Positions 9,030 through 18,660 are shown, counted from the stretch's first letter. The stretch: 64,000 nt of DNA from Mucilaginibacter sp. PAMB04168 (GCF_039634365.2 NZ_CP155079.2:682001-746000), one strand, 5' to 3'. Notes: generated by a model not told the origin, from the sequence alone. A program made the numbers and translations.

Positions 9030-11957
9030 ATGCTTTCCCCTTACGCTCAACAAACTATGGTTAATGCGCTCCCGATAGGAGCCGCTATTTTCACAGGCCC
9101 TGAACATACTATCGGTGCGGTTAACCCGCAAATGCTGGCGATCTGGTCCAAAGAAGCTGGTGTGACCGGCATGAAATTACTGGACGCTATTCCGGAGATC
9201 CGGGATCAGGGCTTTTTTGCATTACTGACCGATGTTTACACGAGTGGAAATGAATACCATAACCCGGATGGCCAGGCTGAGTTGCTGGTGGACGGGCAGC
9301 TTCAGACCAAATATTTTGATTTTTCCTTCAAGCCGCTTAGGGACGACGGTGGCAGGATCTATGGGGTCGTCAATACAGCGATCGATATTACGGAACGCAC
9401 TTTAAATTCCCAACAGCTACAACAGGTCAATGAGGAGCTGAATGCGGTAAACGGTGAAATGGAGGCTTACGGCGAAGAACTCCGCACCGCCTATGACCAG
9501 TTAGAACACACGCATGATACGCTGGTCGTAACGAGTCAGCAAGCGGAATTACTATTGGAAAGCGCACCCGTTGCCGTAGGTGTGATCGATGCAATAAATT
9601 TTAAGATACATACGGGCAACACCAAGCTGCTGGAATTATGGGGTATTGATAACCAGGCGATCGGTAAGCCTTTGGGTGAAGTGCTCTCCGCATCTGAAAG
9701 CGAGTTTTTAACTAACCTGATCTTAAAGGTCAGGGACGCAGGCCATCCCCTTTACGGCAACGATGTCAAAACGATGATCGAGCGCGGTGCTGAATGGGTG
9801 ACCACCTATTTCAATTTCGTCTATCAGCCTATCAGGAACGGGAAAGGCGAGGTCATCAGTGTACAGATCGTGGCCAATGAAGTGACCGACCAGCGTAATG
9901 CCAAGGCGGACGTCGATGCCGTGCTGGTGCAACTTCATTTAGCCCAGAAAGCAGCTCACTTCGGGGTGTTCGACCTGGATGTGGTGAATGACAAATTATA
10001 CTGGGATGAACGTACGCGCAAAATATTTGGGGTTGATCCAACTAAAGCCGTAGGGTACAGCAGCGATTTTGCAGAGGGACTGCACCCCGATGACCGGGAA
10101 CGGACATTACAAGCGGTCCGTGATGCTTATGACCAGTCACTTACCGGGGGTGTTTACGATATCGAATACCGCGTGGTCGATGCCAGCAACGGTAACATCT
10201 GCTGGGTCAGGGCGGTAGGTCAGGTCTATTTTAATAGCGAGGCTGAACCTCAACGTTTTGTCGGCACGGTGGTCGATATTACAGGAGCTGTTGAAGCCAG
10301 GCAGAAACTGGAAGCCAGCGAAAGGCAGCAACTGGAACTCAACGAAGAACTTTCGAACATTAATGAAGAACTGAGCGCCGTTAATGAGGAATACCAGGCG
10401 GGCAACGAAGAACTGACGGCGACAAATGAAGAGTTGCGATCCATTCAGGAGGAACGTGCACTGCTGCACCAGGAACTTACCATCAAAGAAGAGCGCCTTC
10501 GTTTTGCAATGAAAGCTGCTGATGTGGGTACCTGGGACCTGGACATCGTAAATAACCTGGTCAGTTGGGATGAACGCTGTAAGGAACTTTATGGCTTTTC
10601 TAAAGACGATGTAGTGCCTTACGAACAGGTGCTGAAGTATATGCATCCTGATGACAGGCCTAAGGTCAATGAGGCCGTAATGTATGCCCTTGATCCCGCA
10701 TCTCATGGTTCGTATGATATTGAGTTCAGGACGATCGGTGCCGAAGATCAGCGTCTACGCTGGCTCCACTGCTGCGGTAAGGCGTTTTTTGATGATAAAG
10801 GTATCGCTTACCGCTTCTCCGGGATTGCACAGGACATCAGCGCGCAAAAAATGCAAGCTGACGAATTAGCATCTACACTTGTTAAAGTAAAAGAGAAAGA
10901 AGAACAGCTGACCTCGGCGAAAGAAGCTGCTCAATTGGGCCTGTTCGACTGGGACCTCGTGAATAAAGTATATAATTGGGATGCCCGGTTCCGCGAGATA
11001 TTTAATCTGCCCGATCAGGATAGTTTCCAGGATAACAGGGTTGTTTTCGAACGGCTGCACCCGGACGATGTGGAACGTGTCAGACAGGCGACCAGGCGAT
11101 CACAAACTTATGGACAATCCAGTGGCGGAAGATACGACATACAATACCGTATCTCGGCTACGGAACACTTGCCCGAGCGCTGGGTAAGAGCGATCGGTAA
11201 GACCTTGTTTAGTGAAGAGGGCACACCGCTCCGGTTCATCGGCTCCGTTCTGGACATTACCGAGCAAAAGCAGGAAGAACAGCGCCGGATCGATTTTATC
11301 GGCATTGTGAGCCACGAACTCCGTTCGCCCTTAACTTCATTAAGTGGTTATCTGCAAATGCTGGAGATGAGTGCGAGAAAGAACAATGATCAATTCACCG
11401 GCAACGTATCGGCAAAAGCTAAACGGCAGGTCGGTAAAATGAGCAGCATGATCACCGGATTCCTGGATGTCGCACGCATGGGCGAAGGAAAGATACAGAT
11501 CAATCACAAACCGTTCGATATGGCTGAGCTGGTCAAGGCTGCTGAATCGGAATCGTTAGCGACAATCACCACGCATACCGTGATTTATCATCCGGTAGAA
11601 CATACACCCGTTCTGGCTGATGAGGACAAAATAGAACAGGTGCTGATCAATTTGATTAACAATGCGGTCAAGTATTCCCCGCAGGGAACGATCATTAATG
11701 TTTCGGCTACCACCCGGGATGGACAGGTACGTGTCTGCGTCAAAGATGAGGGCATGGGCATTCCGGCTAAAGACCTGCCACACGTTTTTAACCGTTTTTA
11801 TAGGGTCGAGGGCGAACATATGAAAACCACCAAGGGGTTTGGTATCGGTTTGTATCTATGCCGCGAGATCATTGAGCGGCACGGCGGTAAGATCGGCGCG
11901 GAAAGTGAATTAGGCATCGGCAGTACTTTTTGGTTTGAAATTCCCGTGACCCATTAA
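9030..11957 (+). CDS. Multi-PAS sensor histidine kinase (975 aa)
   Basis: Second large cytoplasmic hybrid-like kinase, related to the gene upstream. From the ATG at 9030: PAS about 10-130, coiled coil about 130-175, PAS about 180-300, PAS_3-type domains about 305-430, 495-620 and 625-750 (each with H-P-D-D and W-V/L-R/H-x-x-G motifs), a NEEL coiled coil about 435-490, HisKA with His762 in I-V-S-H-E-L-R-S-P-L-T-S, and HATPase_c with N-N-A-V-K-Y-S-P and G-F-G-I-G-L. The frame is open from a TTG at 9012, but ATG 9030 begins M-L-S-P-Y-A-Q-Q, which is the better start. It is followed 44 bp later by a receiver gene, its probable output partner. Confidence 0.92.
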   Translation: MLSPYAQQTMVNALPIGAAIFTGPEHTIGAVNPQMLAIWSKEAGVTGMKLLDAIPEIRDQGFFALLTDVYTSGNEYHNPDGQAELLVDGQLQTKYFDFSFKPLRDDGGRIYGVVNTAIDITERTLNSQQLQQVNEELNAVNGEMEAYGEELRTAYDQLEHTHDTLVVTSQQAELLLESAPVAVGVIDAINFKIHTGNTKLLELWGIDNQAIGKPLGEVLSASESEFLTNLILKVRDAGHPLYGNDVKTMIERGAEWVTTYFNFVYQPIRNGKGEVISVQIVANEVTDQRNAKADVDAVLVQLHLAQKAAHFGVFDLDVVNDKLYWDERTRKIFGVDPTKAVGYSSDFAEGLHPDDRERTLQAVRDAYDQSLTGGVYDIEYRVVDASNGNICWVRAVGQVYFNSEAEPQRFVGTVVDITGAVEARQKLEASERQQLELNEELSNINEELSAVNEEYQAGNEELTATNEELRSIQEERALLHQELTIKEERLRFAMKAADVGTWDLDIVNNLVSWDERCKELYGFSKDDVVPYEQVLKYMHPDDRPKVNEAVMYALDPASHGSYDIEFRTIGAEDQRLRWLHCCGKAFFDDKGIAYRFSGIAQDISAQKMQADELASTLVKVKEKEEQLTSAKEAAQLGLFDWDLVNKVYNWDARFREIFNLPDQDSFQDNRVVFERLHPDDVERVRQATRRSQTYGQSSGGRYDIQYRISATEHLPERWVRAIGKTLFSEEGTPLRFIGSVLDITEQKQEEQRRIDFIGIVSHELRSPLTSLSGYLQMLEMSARKNNDQFTGNVSAKAKRQVGKMSSMITGFLDVARMGEGKIQINHKPFDMAELVKAAESESLATITTHTVIYHPVEHTPVLADEDKIEQVLINLINNAVKYSPQGTIINVSATTRDGQVRVCVKDEGMGIPAKDLPHVFNRFYRVEGEHMKTTKGFGIGLYLCREIIERHGGKIGAESELGIGSTFWFEIPVTH

Positions 11958-12001
11958 ACTAAAGGCATTATAATTGCTCTATCTTATTAAATAGGAAGTC
12001 G

Positions 12002-12358
12002 ATGTGTAAAGTTTTGGTTTGTGATGATGACAAAGACATCCTGGATATGACCAGTATGCTTTTGGAGTATTCGGGTTTTGAGGTGATCACCCAGATCAAT
12101 AGCAGCAAGGTCATCGATCAGGCTATTGCGGAAAAACCGGATGTAATGCTGATAGACATCTGGATGCCTTTTCCAGGAGATGAACTGACCAGACAGATCA
12201 AAAAAACGCCGCAACTCTTACGTATCCCGGTCGTGCTTTTCTCAGCGGCTATCAATGGCAAAATGATCGCTAAGGAAGCCGGTGCGGATCGTTTTGTAGA
12301 AAAGCCTTTTGATGTAGAAAACCTGGCAGCTATCATCAACTCTGTTATCGCTGCGTAG
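12002..12358 (+). CDS. Single-domain response regulator (118 aa)
   Basis: Stand-alone receiver (CheY-like) without an output domain. The acidic pair D-D-D at 8-10, phospho-acceptor Asp52 in M-L-I-D-I-W-M-P, Ser in V-V-L-F-S-A and Lys in V-E-K-P-F are all present, so phosphorylation is expected. It follows the large kinase by 44 bp, suggesting an operon in which the kinase phosphorylates it. Likely a phosphorelay shuttle or a protein-binding switch. Confidence 0.9.
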   Translation: MCKVLVCDDDKDILDMTSMLLEYSGFEVITQINSSKVIDQAIAEKPDVMLIDIWMPFPGDELTRQIKKTPQLLRIPVVLFSAAINGKMIAKEAGADRFVEKPFDVENLAAIINSVIAA

Positions 12359-13175
12359 TATCAATCCCATTCACGGAACTTATGCTAATGTCGTTTACCA
12401 CGCGTGTCCAGCGTTTCTGTGAAAAAATAAAAACTGGATTTCTCTGTACGTCGATGTTCCTAAATCTATTTCGCTTAATCAAGCCAAACCTGTTCAACAA
12501 AATACACTGGCACGCTGGTCATGGACCGCTTTTGACGGCAATGTTCATTACATAGACTTGCTTAGTATTGGCTGGTACCTAGTAACTGGTCGATCGCGGA
12601 ATTGATCAGAATTGGCAGCATGGAAAATCCCTGCTTTATTTGGAAAGTGAATACAGAAGGGATGTCACAGAGAATGTTTTGATCAGTTTTTTAGTGTCTT
12701 GTAATACAATAACCTTTAGAAACCCCAACTGATCATGCGGTATTCCTACCTAACCTTGACGATACGGTTTCGGGTTGAAATAAACGCTTTGATAGCGACA
12801 TAGAGCAGGAAGCCAAAAAATATTCCCCAAGCAACATCCAAAACAGGAGGATAAATTCTGTAAGGATTGTTGGATAGTATGCATCGTTTATAAATCATAA
12901 AGTTTGAAGGCCCGGCTTTGTTTTGAGATCGGTTAATTTCGGCGTTTTAACCTTCTACATTGAATACTTTGGTCAATAACTCCGCTTTTGAGCCTTCGGC
13001 TGATACAGTAAATGTTTTCGCTTGTCGCCATTATCTACTTTTTATTCCCTTCATACGATTAAGGGAGCCTGATTCCCTCCAGTAGCAGAGGAAAAACATA
13101 ACTGATGTTTTTAAGTGCAAAATAGCTTCCAACAATATCAAGCTATTTACAGTATTCTGCCATTATTATTTGAAA
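12359..13175. other. Gene-free stretch of about 820 bp with possible coding scraps
   Basis: No intact gene seen on either strand. On the minus strand near 12747-12899, one frame ends in a hydrophobic segment (W-G-I-F-F-G-F-L-L-Y-V-A-I-K-A-F) that is out of frame with the nearest ATG by one base, as in a decayed small membrane protein. Another minus-strand scrap near 12950-13020 reads T-V-S-A-E-G-S-K-A-E-L-L-T-K-V-F. Neither can be assigned. The stretch separates the signalling region from the sulfur region. Confidence 0.45.
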
Positions 13176-14147
13176 TTATGCCAAATGCATAATGGCATAC
13201 AAAGCGCTTGTCGAGATTAGTATCCAAAGTACCACACCCTGCAACAAAGGTTTAAATCCTACTGAAGCCAGTACTTGGCGAGATAGACCAGCACCGATCA
13301 GGAATAATGTTAAGGTAAGTCCAGCTTTCGCGATCATCACCATGTAGGGGCTGATCAATTTTACAAGGGGCAGATAAGTGTTGGCGATCATGGCCAGGAT
13401 GAATAACCCGATGAAATAAGGAATAGCTACCTTTTTAGAATTGTTTTTGAACAGGAAGGTTGAAAGGAAAGCGATAGGCACGATCCACAGCGCCCGGGTC
13501 AGTTTTACGGTGGTAGCCACCTCTAAAGCATGTGCGCCATATTTGCTGGCGGCACCTACTACCGAACTGGTATCGTGAATGGCAATGGCACACCATAAAC
13601 CGAATTGTGTTTGCGACAGGTTGAAGTAATGCCCGATAACCGGGAACACGAACAGCGCGACAGAGTTCAAAATAAACACACAGCCTAACGCAACAGAAAT
13701 TTGTTTTTCTTCCGCTTTGATCACCGGGGAGATGGCCGCTATGGCACTGCCGCCACAAATAGCTGTGCCGTTTGATATGAGGTATGAGGTTTTCTTTTCT
13801 ATTTTCAGCCATTTGCCGATCAAAAAGCCGAATAGTAACGTACTGGCGATAGAAGCGATGGTAAACAATACGCCTTCCTTTCCGGCTTGCATGGCGCTGT
13901 GTACGTTCATACCAAAACCCAGGCCCACAACAGATACTTGTAATAACAAGTGAGTCGCTTTATGAGTTAAGTGCAGGTACGGGTGACCGGATAATTGTGC
14001 GACCGCCAAACCTAATAACAGCGCGATGGCCGGGCTTACAAATGGTGTTAGGCACACGGACACGCAAAGTATAAAAATGACCTTACGGGTGTTTTCGTTC
14101 AGGTGAAGAAATGTATGGGGCTGGGTTAACTGATGTTGGGTATTCAT
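13176..14147 (-). CDS. YeiH-family putative sulfate/sulfite exporter
   Basis: Inner-membrane protein of 323 residues with about nine or ten hydrophobic helices, matching the UPF0324/YeiH family. The family signature G-T-A-I-C-G-G-S-A-I-A-A lies near residues 127-138. Family members are annotated as putative sulfate exporters and are often controlled by CysL/YeiE-type LysR regulators; a LysR of that kind is encoded at 19908-20801. It is the last gene of the minus-strand sulfur set, separated from the next gene by a broken methyltransferase. Substrate is unproven. Confidence 0.85.
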   Translation of the reverse strand: MNTQHQLTQPHTFLHLNENTRKVIFILCVSVCLTPFVSPAIALLLGLAVAQLSGHPYLHLTHKATHLLLQVSVVGLGFGMNVHSAMQAGKEGVLFTIASIASTLLFGFLIGKWLKIEKKTSYLISNGTAICGGSAIAAISPVIKAEEKQISVALGCVFILNSVALFVFPVIGHYFNLSQTQFGLWCAIAIHDTSSVVGAASKYGAHALEVATTVKLTRALWIVPIAFLSTFLFKNNSKKVAIPYFIGLFILAMIANTYLPLVKLISPYMVMIAKAGLTLTLFLIGAGLSRQVLASVGFKPLLQGVVLWILISTSALYAIMHLA

Positions 14148-14230
14148 GATACTTTATTTTTGATACCCCAAAATTCCGCCTTATTTAGTAATGATTTTTA
14201 TCATAAACGGCGATGAACGATAACCACAGG

Positions 14231-14847
14231 TTATGGTAGTATTTGAAACCAACTGTAATTAAATACCTGGTCAGTATCAAAAGGTGTATGATGAACATGT
14301 TCCATACTGCCAGTTAATTGAAACTGCTCTTGGGAAATATTCGACAACGAAGCAGGGGAATGACATTCAACAGCTAATCCGCTGCACCTTTCAGGGCCAT
14401 TTAAACCAAAAGTCCCGATGATGAGCCATCCTTTATTGGGCAGATGTTTAGCTGCCACTTCAGCATATTTGCTTTGATCTGCTGTATTGGTCAAAAAATG
14501 AAATGCTGCCCGGTCATGCCAAAGGTCATATTGATCGTCAATTTCCATATCCAGCACATCACTTAGATCCATTTAATTCCGTTGGCCTTATCACCCAACC
14601 GTAACTTCGCCCTGTCAATAGCCTTGGCAGAAATATCCAATACGGTAATATTCGTTTACCCCCTTACCAGCAGATGATCCGCCATTACGCTGTCACCACC
14701 CCCAATGTCAATGATCGCTGCATCTTTTGGAAGATTTAAGCTGTTAATGATCGTTAACGAGGTTTCTGGTATTGGCTCGTACCAGCTTACTTCGGTCAGC
14801 TTTTTTAGTGCATAAACGTTTTCCCAGTGTTCTTTTTTATCAGCCAT
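14231..14847 (-). pseudogene. Broken SAM-dependent methyltransferase
   Basis: Starts M-A-D-K-K-E-H-W-E-N-V-Y and carries SAM motif I (I-I-D-I-G-G-G-D-S). An in-frame TAA at 14656-14658 interrupts L-L-V-R-G before T-N-I-T-V-L-D-I-S-A-K-A-I. The restored frame runs to G-I-K-W-I, then a one-base shift near 14570 leads into D-V-L-D-M-E-I-D-D-Q-Y-D and on to F-Q-I-L-P at the end. Two independent lesions, so it is a pseudogene unless there are assembly errors. Intact homologues are about 205 residues and often sit beside rhodanese and TauE genes, as here (known context; target unknown). Confidence 0.85.
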
Positions 14848-14849
14848 TG

Positions 14850-16187
14850 TTAAGATATAAACTTTTTGATCGCTTCACTAAGATCGAACACGTTGGTTTT
14901 CGAATCAAATGCGTTAGCAACAATACTGCTGCCGGCAGCACTGCGGTAGCCTCCGGCGCAATGCACCACAATAGGTTTACTGAAAGGAATTTCCGCTAAA
15001 CGCTCACGCAGTTCATATAGTGGAATAGGAAGAGCATTCCGGAAAACCGGCTGCGCTTTTACTTCAGCTTCGTTTCGGATATCGACTATCGTGTATTGCT
15101 CCGGGTGCGCAGCAAAATGAGCAAAATTCAGTTCTGCCATTTGTTCGTGGCCTCCGTCAATCACAAATGCGGCTTCTAAAAAAGCTTCGTAACCGATTTT
15201 AGCGGCTTTACCGATCACTTGCTTTAGTTTCTCCTCGTTTTCAGCTACTAAATAAAAAGCTTCTTTGGGTGCGATAATGCTGCCCAGCCAAGTCTCAAAT
15301 TTGCCGCCATCCTGAATATTGATCGATCCTGGCAAATGCCCTTTTTTAAATTCCTGTTCAGGGCGGGCGTCGATAATAAACATTTCGCTGTTCAGCTCGA
15401 CCGGTTTTTTGGCCAGTACGCCAGCTAATGCTGGTTGTAATGGTGGTGCGCCATGCTTATTCAAGGCAACATCATAAGCAAAGTATTTTGGTATGAATGG
15501 CTGATCTTCCAGCAAGGTCTGCACAAATTCAGTTTCGCTCATTTCCTGTAACGACCAGTTGCCCGCTCTTTCTGCGCCGATAGTGCTGCGATTAGCATCG
15601 CTTAGCGCTTTACCGCATAAGGTACCTGCGCCATGTGCCGGGTAAACCCGAACCGCATCGTCCAACACCAACAATTTGTCGCGCAGTGAATGATACATCT
15701 GTTTCGCTAATTCCTCACGCTTGGCGGTGAGGTTTCCGGCTTGCTCCCGCAGATCAGGACGGCCGCAATCGCCGATGAATAAAGTGTCACCGGTAAATAC
15801 GGCTTTATCCTGACCATTATGCTCCAAAACAATGCTGATGCTATCCGGCGAATGCCCTGGTGTGTTCAGGGCTTTGAGTTTTATTTTGCCGAATGAGAGC
15901 TCATCGCCATCGTCAAATGTTTGATGGGCATATTCAGCGCCCAATAGTTTAGAGCAATAAATGACCGCTCCAGTAACCTGTTGCAATTCCAGGTGCCCGC
16001 TCACAAAATCGGCGTGCGGGTGGGTTTCGATCACACCGATAATGGTGGCTTCGTGTGCTTTGGCGTAAGACAGGTATGGCGTAATATCCCTTGATGGGTC
16101 GATCAGCACGATCTTGTTTTCACATTCGCTTAATATCGCATAGGAATAATGCGACAGGCCTTTATCTTCAAATTGTTCGATCTTCAT
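14850..16187 (-). CDS. MBL-fold / rhodanese fusion, persulfide dioxygenase-like
   Basis: Cytoplasmic enzyme of 445 residues. The N-terminal metallo-beta-lactamase domain (about 1-240) has T-H-P-H-A-D-F-V-S-G-H, G-H-S-P-D-S, F-T-G-D-T-L-F-I-G-D-C-G-R and Y-P-A-H-G-A-G-T metal-site motifs, as in ETHE1/BLH-type persulfide dioxygenases that oxidise glutathione persulfide to sulfite. Two rhodanese domains follow (about 260-340 and 350-445). Only the second keeps an active-site Cys (V-V-H-C-A-G-G-Y-R). The frame opens at 16220 inside the upstream gene, but ATG 16187 directly follows that gene's stop and begins M-K-I-E-Q-F, the family start. It probably provides sulfite for the exporters encoded upstream. 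Confidence 0.9.
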   Translation of the reverse strand: MKIEQFEDKGLSHYSYAILSECENKIVLIDPSRDITPYLSYAKAHEATIIGVIETHPHADFVSGHLELQQVTGAVIYCSKLLGAEYAHQTFDDGDELSFGKIKLKALNTPGHSPDSISIVLEHNGQDKAVFTGDTLFIGDCGRPDLREQAGNLTAKREELAKQMYHSLRDKLLVLDDAVRVYPAHGAGTLCGKALSDANRSTIGAERAGNWSLQEMSETEFVQTLLEDQPFIPKYFAYDVALNKHGAPPLQPALAGVLAKKPVELNSEMFIIDARPEQEFKKGHLPGSINIQDGGKFETWLGSIIAPKEAFYLVAENEEKLKQVIGKAAKIGYEAFLEAAFVIDGGHEQMAELNFAHFAAHPEQYTIVDIRNEAEVKAQPVFRNALPIPLYELRERLAEIPFSKPIVVHCAGGYRSAAGSSIVANAFDSKTNVFDLSEAIKKFIS

Positions 16188-16188
16188 A

Positions 16189-16599
16189 TCAATGAGGGAG
16201 TTTTTCACGTAATAGACCATAAACCCAGGTGCCTGCTATGGCACTCAGCAGCGTTACTGTTGTAACTAAAATACCACTACCGATCTGCGCGAACAACGGG
16301 CCGGGGCATGCGCCGGTAAGCGCCCAGCCTAAGCCAAAGATCAAACCGCCATAAACATATCCCCAGTTAAATTTTTTATCCGGAATAATAATAGGCTCCT
16401 GATGGATGGTTTTGATATTAAAGCGCTTGATCAATAATATGGAGATCATGGCTACTACAATAGCGCTACCGATGATCCCATACATATGAAAGGATTGCAA
16501 ACGGAACATTTCCTGTATGCGGAACCATGAGATCACCTCGGATTTGATCAGGATGATACCGAAGCACATCCCTACCAGTAAAAACTTCAGGTTCTTCAT
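16189..16599 (-). CDS. YeeE/YedE-type transporter, second half (DUF6691-like)
   Basis: Membrane protein of 136 residues with about four helices, one half of a split YeeE/YedE (TsuA-type) transporter. The conserved L-T-G-A-C-P-G-P-L motif with its Cys lies near residue 97. E. coli-type YeeE proteins import thiosulfate through a path of conserved cysteines (known); here the work is divided between two short proteins. The open frame runs back to 16683, but ATG 16599 gives M-K-N-L-K-F-L-L-V-G and overlaps the previous stop as ATGA, the usual sign of coupled translation. Confidence 0.87.
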   Translation of the reverse strand: MKNLKFLLVGMCFGIILIKSEVISWFRIQEMFRLQSFHMYGIIGSAIVVAMISILLIKRFNIKTIHQEPIIIPDKKFNWGYVYGGLIFGLGWALTGACPGPLFAQIGSGILVTTVTLLSAIAGTWVYGLLREKLPH

Positions 16600-17156
16600 A
16601 GCTGTAATAAATAAGGTAAGATCAACCAGGTCATGACGAAGCCGCCGATCATAAAGCAGCAGGTGGCTACCAGGGAAGGCCACTGTAAAGAGGAAATACC
16701 CATAATGGCATGGCCGGAAGTACAGCCACCGGCATAGCGTGTACCAAAGCCAACCAGCAAACCGCCAATTACAATAAACACAAACCCTTTTAAAGTGGTA
16801 AGCGCCTTGAAACTAAAAATATCCTGTGGCAGTAAACTGCTGAAATCTTTAATGCCCTGCTGCTGCAAGGCAACAATGGTTTTAGGATTGATGCCCACCG
16901 GTCCGGGATCGGACAATAAATGCGCGGCGATGAATCCGCCTATAACGATGCCTGCAATAAAAAACAAATTCCATGTGTCCTTCTTCCAGTCGTATTTAAA
17001 AAAGGAAATATTTGCCGGGATACAAGCCGCGCATATCTGCCGCAAAGTAGATGAGATACCGAATGTTTTGTTACCCAATATTAATAGTGCCGGCACGATG
17101 AGCCCTATCAACGGCCCGGCTACATACCAGGGCCACGGTTGTTTAATGATGTCCAT
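16596..17156 (-). CDS. YeeE/YedE-type transporter, first half
   Basis: Membrane protein of 186 residues with about five helices. It carries the family motif Y-A-G-G-C-T-S-G-H-A-I-M-G near 140-152 and a second Cys pair, I-C-A-A-C, near residues 38-42. With the next gene, which overlaps it by 4 bp, it would form a complete thiosulfate or sulfur-compound permease. Its start overlaps the end of the TauE/SafE gene by 14 bp, placing it in the same operon. Substrate is inferred from family and context. Confidence 0.88.
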   Translation of the reverse strand: MDIIKQPWPWYVAGPLIGLIVPALLILGNKTFGISSTLRQICAACIPANISFFKYDWKKDTWNLFFIAGIVIGGFIAAHLLSDPGPVGINPKTIVALQQQGIKDFSSLLPQDIFSFKALTTLKGFVFIVIGGLLVGFGTRYAGGCTSGHAIMGISSLQWPSLVATCCFMIGGFVMTWLILPYLLQL

Positions 17157-17946
17157 GTGAGTTAGTTAAAGTGCTTATTAAAACAAAGATACCCATAGCG
17201 AGTACAAACCAGCCAAAGGCAGGTTTCAGGCGAGTGTCGCTAAAGAACCGCGTGAGGTAACTGCCAAGGATGATACCGGCAATGGCAAAACCCGAAAAAA
17301 TGGCTAAAAACGCGTAATTTATCACCACATGCCCGGTGATATCACCAAATACACCCAGCAGCGAGCTTATGGTCATTACCATAAGTGAAGTGCCCACCGC
17401 CTTTTTCATTGGCAAACCTGCGAACAAAACCAGTGAGGGAATAATAAGAAAACCACCGCCAACGCCTACAAAACCAGTGATGAGGCCAACAGCTATGGCC
17501 TGGAAAATTAATCTTGTATAACTAAGCTCTAGGGAACTACCACGATCTTCCTTTTTATTCCGGATCATCGAAAGGGATGCTGCCAGCATCAGAGCGGCAA
17601 AAACCAGCATCAGTAACATGCTTTTGGTAACAGCCCAGTGTCCAAGCGTAAGTAAGTGAATTGGTATCACCGGCATTATCCATCTCCGCATGGTAAATAC
17701 GGCGGCCAAGGATGGTAAACCGAAGATCAACGCGGTCTTAACATCCACATTGCCTTTTAGGTAATGGCTGGCCGCGCCTGCGGTACTGGTTAGTCCAACT
17801 ACAAATAAGGAGTAAGTGGTCGCTAACACCGGATCGATAGCAAAAAAATAAACGAGAATAGGTACGGTGAGAATAGAGCCACCGCCGCCAATTAAACCGA
17901 GGGACAAACCAATTAAAACCGAAGCTGCGTAACCTGCTATTTCCAA
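17143..17946 (-). CDS. TauE/SafE-family sulfite exporter
   Basis: Inner-membrane permease of 267 residues with about eight helices. The family glycine motifs are present in both halves: G-L-S-L-G-L-I-G-G-G-G-S near 15-26 and G-F-V-G-V-G-G-G-F near 158-166. Family members export sulfite, sulfoacetate or related anions. The start is TTG at 17946: it reads M-E-I-A-G-Y-A-A-S, matching the usual N-terminus, and no ATG lies near. First gene of the minus-strand set running TauE, YeeE halves, MBL-rhodanese. A Crp/Fnr gene lies just upstream. Confidence 0.9.
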   Translation of the reverse strand: MEIAGYAASVLIGLSLGLIGGGGSILTVPILVYFFAIDPVLATTYSLFVVGLTSTAGAASHYLKGNVDVKTALIFGLPSLAAVFTMRRWIMPVIPIHLLTLGHWAVTKSMLLMLVFAALMLAASLSMIRNKKEDRGSSLELSYTRLIFQAIAVGLITGFVGVGGGFLIIPSLVLFAGLPMKKAVGTSLMVMTISSLLGVFGDITGHVVINYAFLAIFSGFAIAGIILGSYLTRFFSDTRLKPAFGWFVLAMGIFVLISTLTNSHGHH

Positions 17947-18005
17947 AACCTGATGATTGATGGAACAAAGCTATTTGCTTTCGGCCTGGTTATTGGTGAC
18001 TTATG

Positions 18006-18614
18006 TTACACAGGGAAATTTAAAGTGATCTTATTGCGGGAAAGAGTAATCATTTCCTTCTTTTCCATTTGCTTAAGCAGGCGTGATATGACTTCGCGCG
18101 TAGTGCCCAACTCTTCTGCCAGTTGCTGGTGAGTGACCTGAAACTCATGGGAATTGAATACCGCGGCTTTCTTCTTGAGCAGTTCTACAATACGGTCATC
18201 CAGTTTTTGAAAGGCAACCTCATTGATCACAGTTAGCAATTCTTCGAAACGCTGGTGGTAAAGTTTAAAAATAAAGTCGGCCCATTCGGGATAGCTCTTT
18301 ACCCATTCGCTGGCTTTGGTAATGGGCAGCATCAAGACGTCGGCATCTTCTTCTACCTCCAGGCGTACTTTCGAGGTATCCTCATGTATCCCGGCCAGGA
18401 ATGACATGATACAGCTTTCGCCGGGTTTGATATAATATAAAAGGATCTCGCGGCCGTCCTCATCCTGCCGCATAACCCGCATACTGCCGGATAAAAGCAC
18501 CGGCAATGATCGCACATAACTGTTGGATGACATCAGCACCGTACCCGCCGGTAATTGCTTCCGCTGGCTGTTCTCTTCTAATGCTGATTGCAATGCTGGC
18601 CCAAACTGTATCAT
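18006..18614 (-). CDS. Crp/Fnr-family transcription regulator
   Basis: 202 residues: cyclic-nucleotide-binding-type beta barrel (about 15-125), a long dimer helix, and a winged HTH (about 150-200) with recognition helix T-R-E-V-I-S-R-L-L-K-Q-M. No cysteine cluster of the Fnr kind is visible, so it is not an obvious iron-sulfur oxygen sensor. It precedes the TauE-YeeE-MBL set on the same strand with a 59-bp gap, so it probably controls this set. Similar regulators accompany sulfide-detoxification genes in Bacteroidota (known context). The effector is unknown. Confidence 0.9.
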   Translation of the reverse strand: MIQFGPALQSALEENSQRKQLPAGTVLMSSNSYVRSLPVLLSGSMRVMRQDEDGREILLYYIKPGESCIMSFLAGIHEDTSKVRLEVEEDADVLMLPITKASEWVKSYPEWADFIFKLYHQRFEELLTVINEVAFQKLDDRIVELLKKKAAVFNSHEFQVTHQQLAEELGTTREVISRLLKQMEKKEMITLSRNKITLNFPV

Positions 18615-18660
18615 GCGGTAAATTTAGCAGGCTTGCGGCTTATTAACGAATACTGCTTCT

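Noticed and set aside
12747..12899. Possible 50-residue membrane protein on the minus strand
   Set aside because: The hydrophobic stretch is one base out of frame with the only ATG; treated as a remnant.
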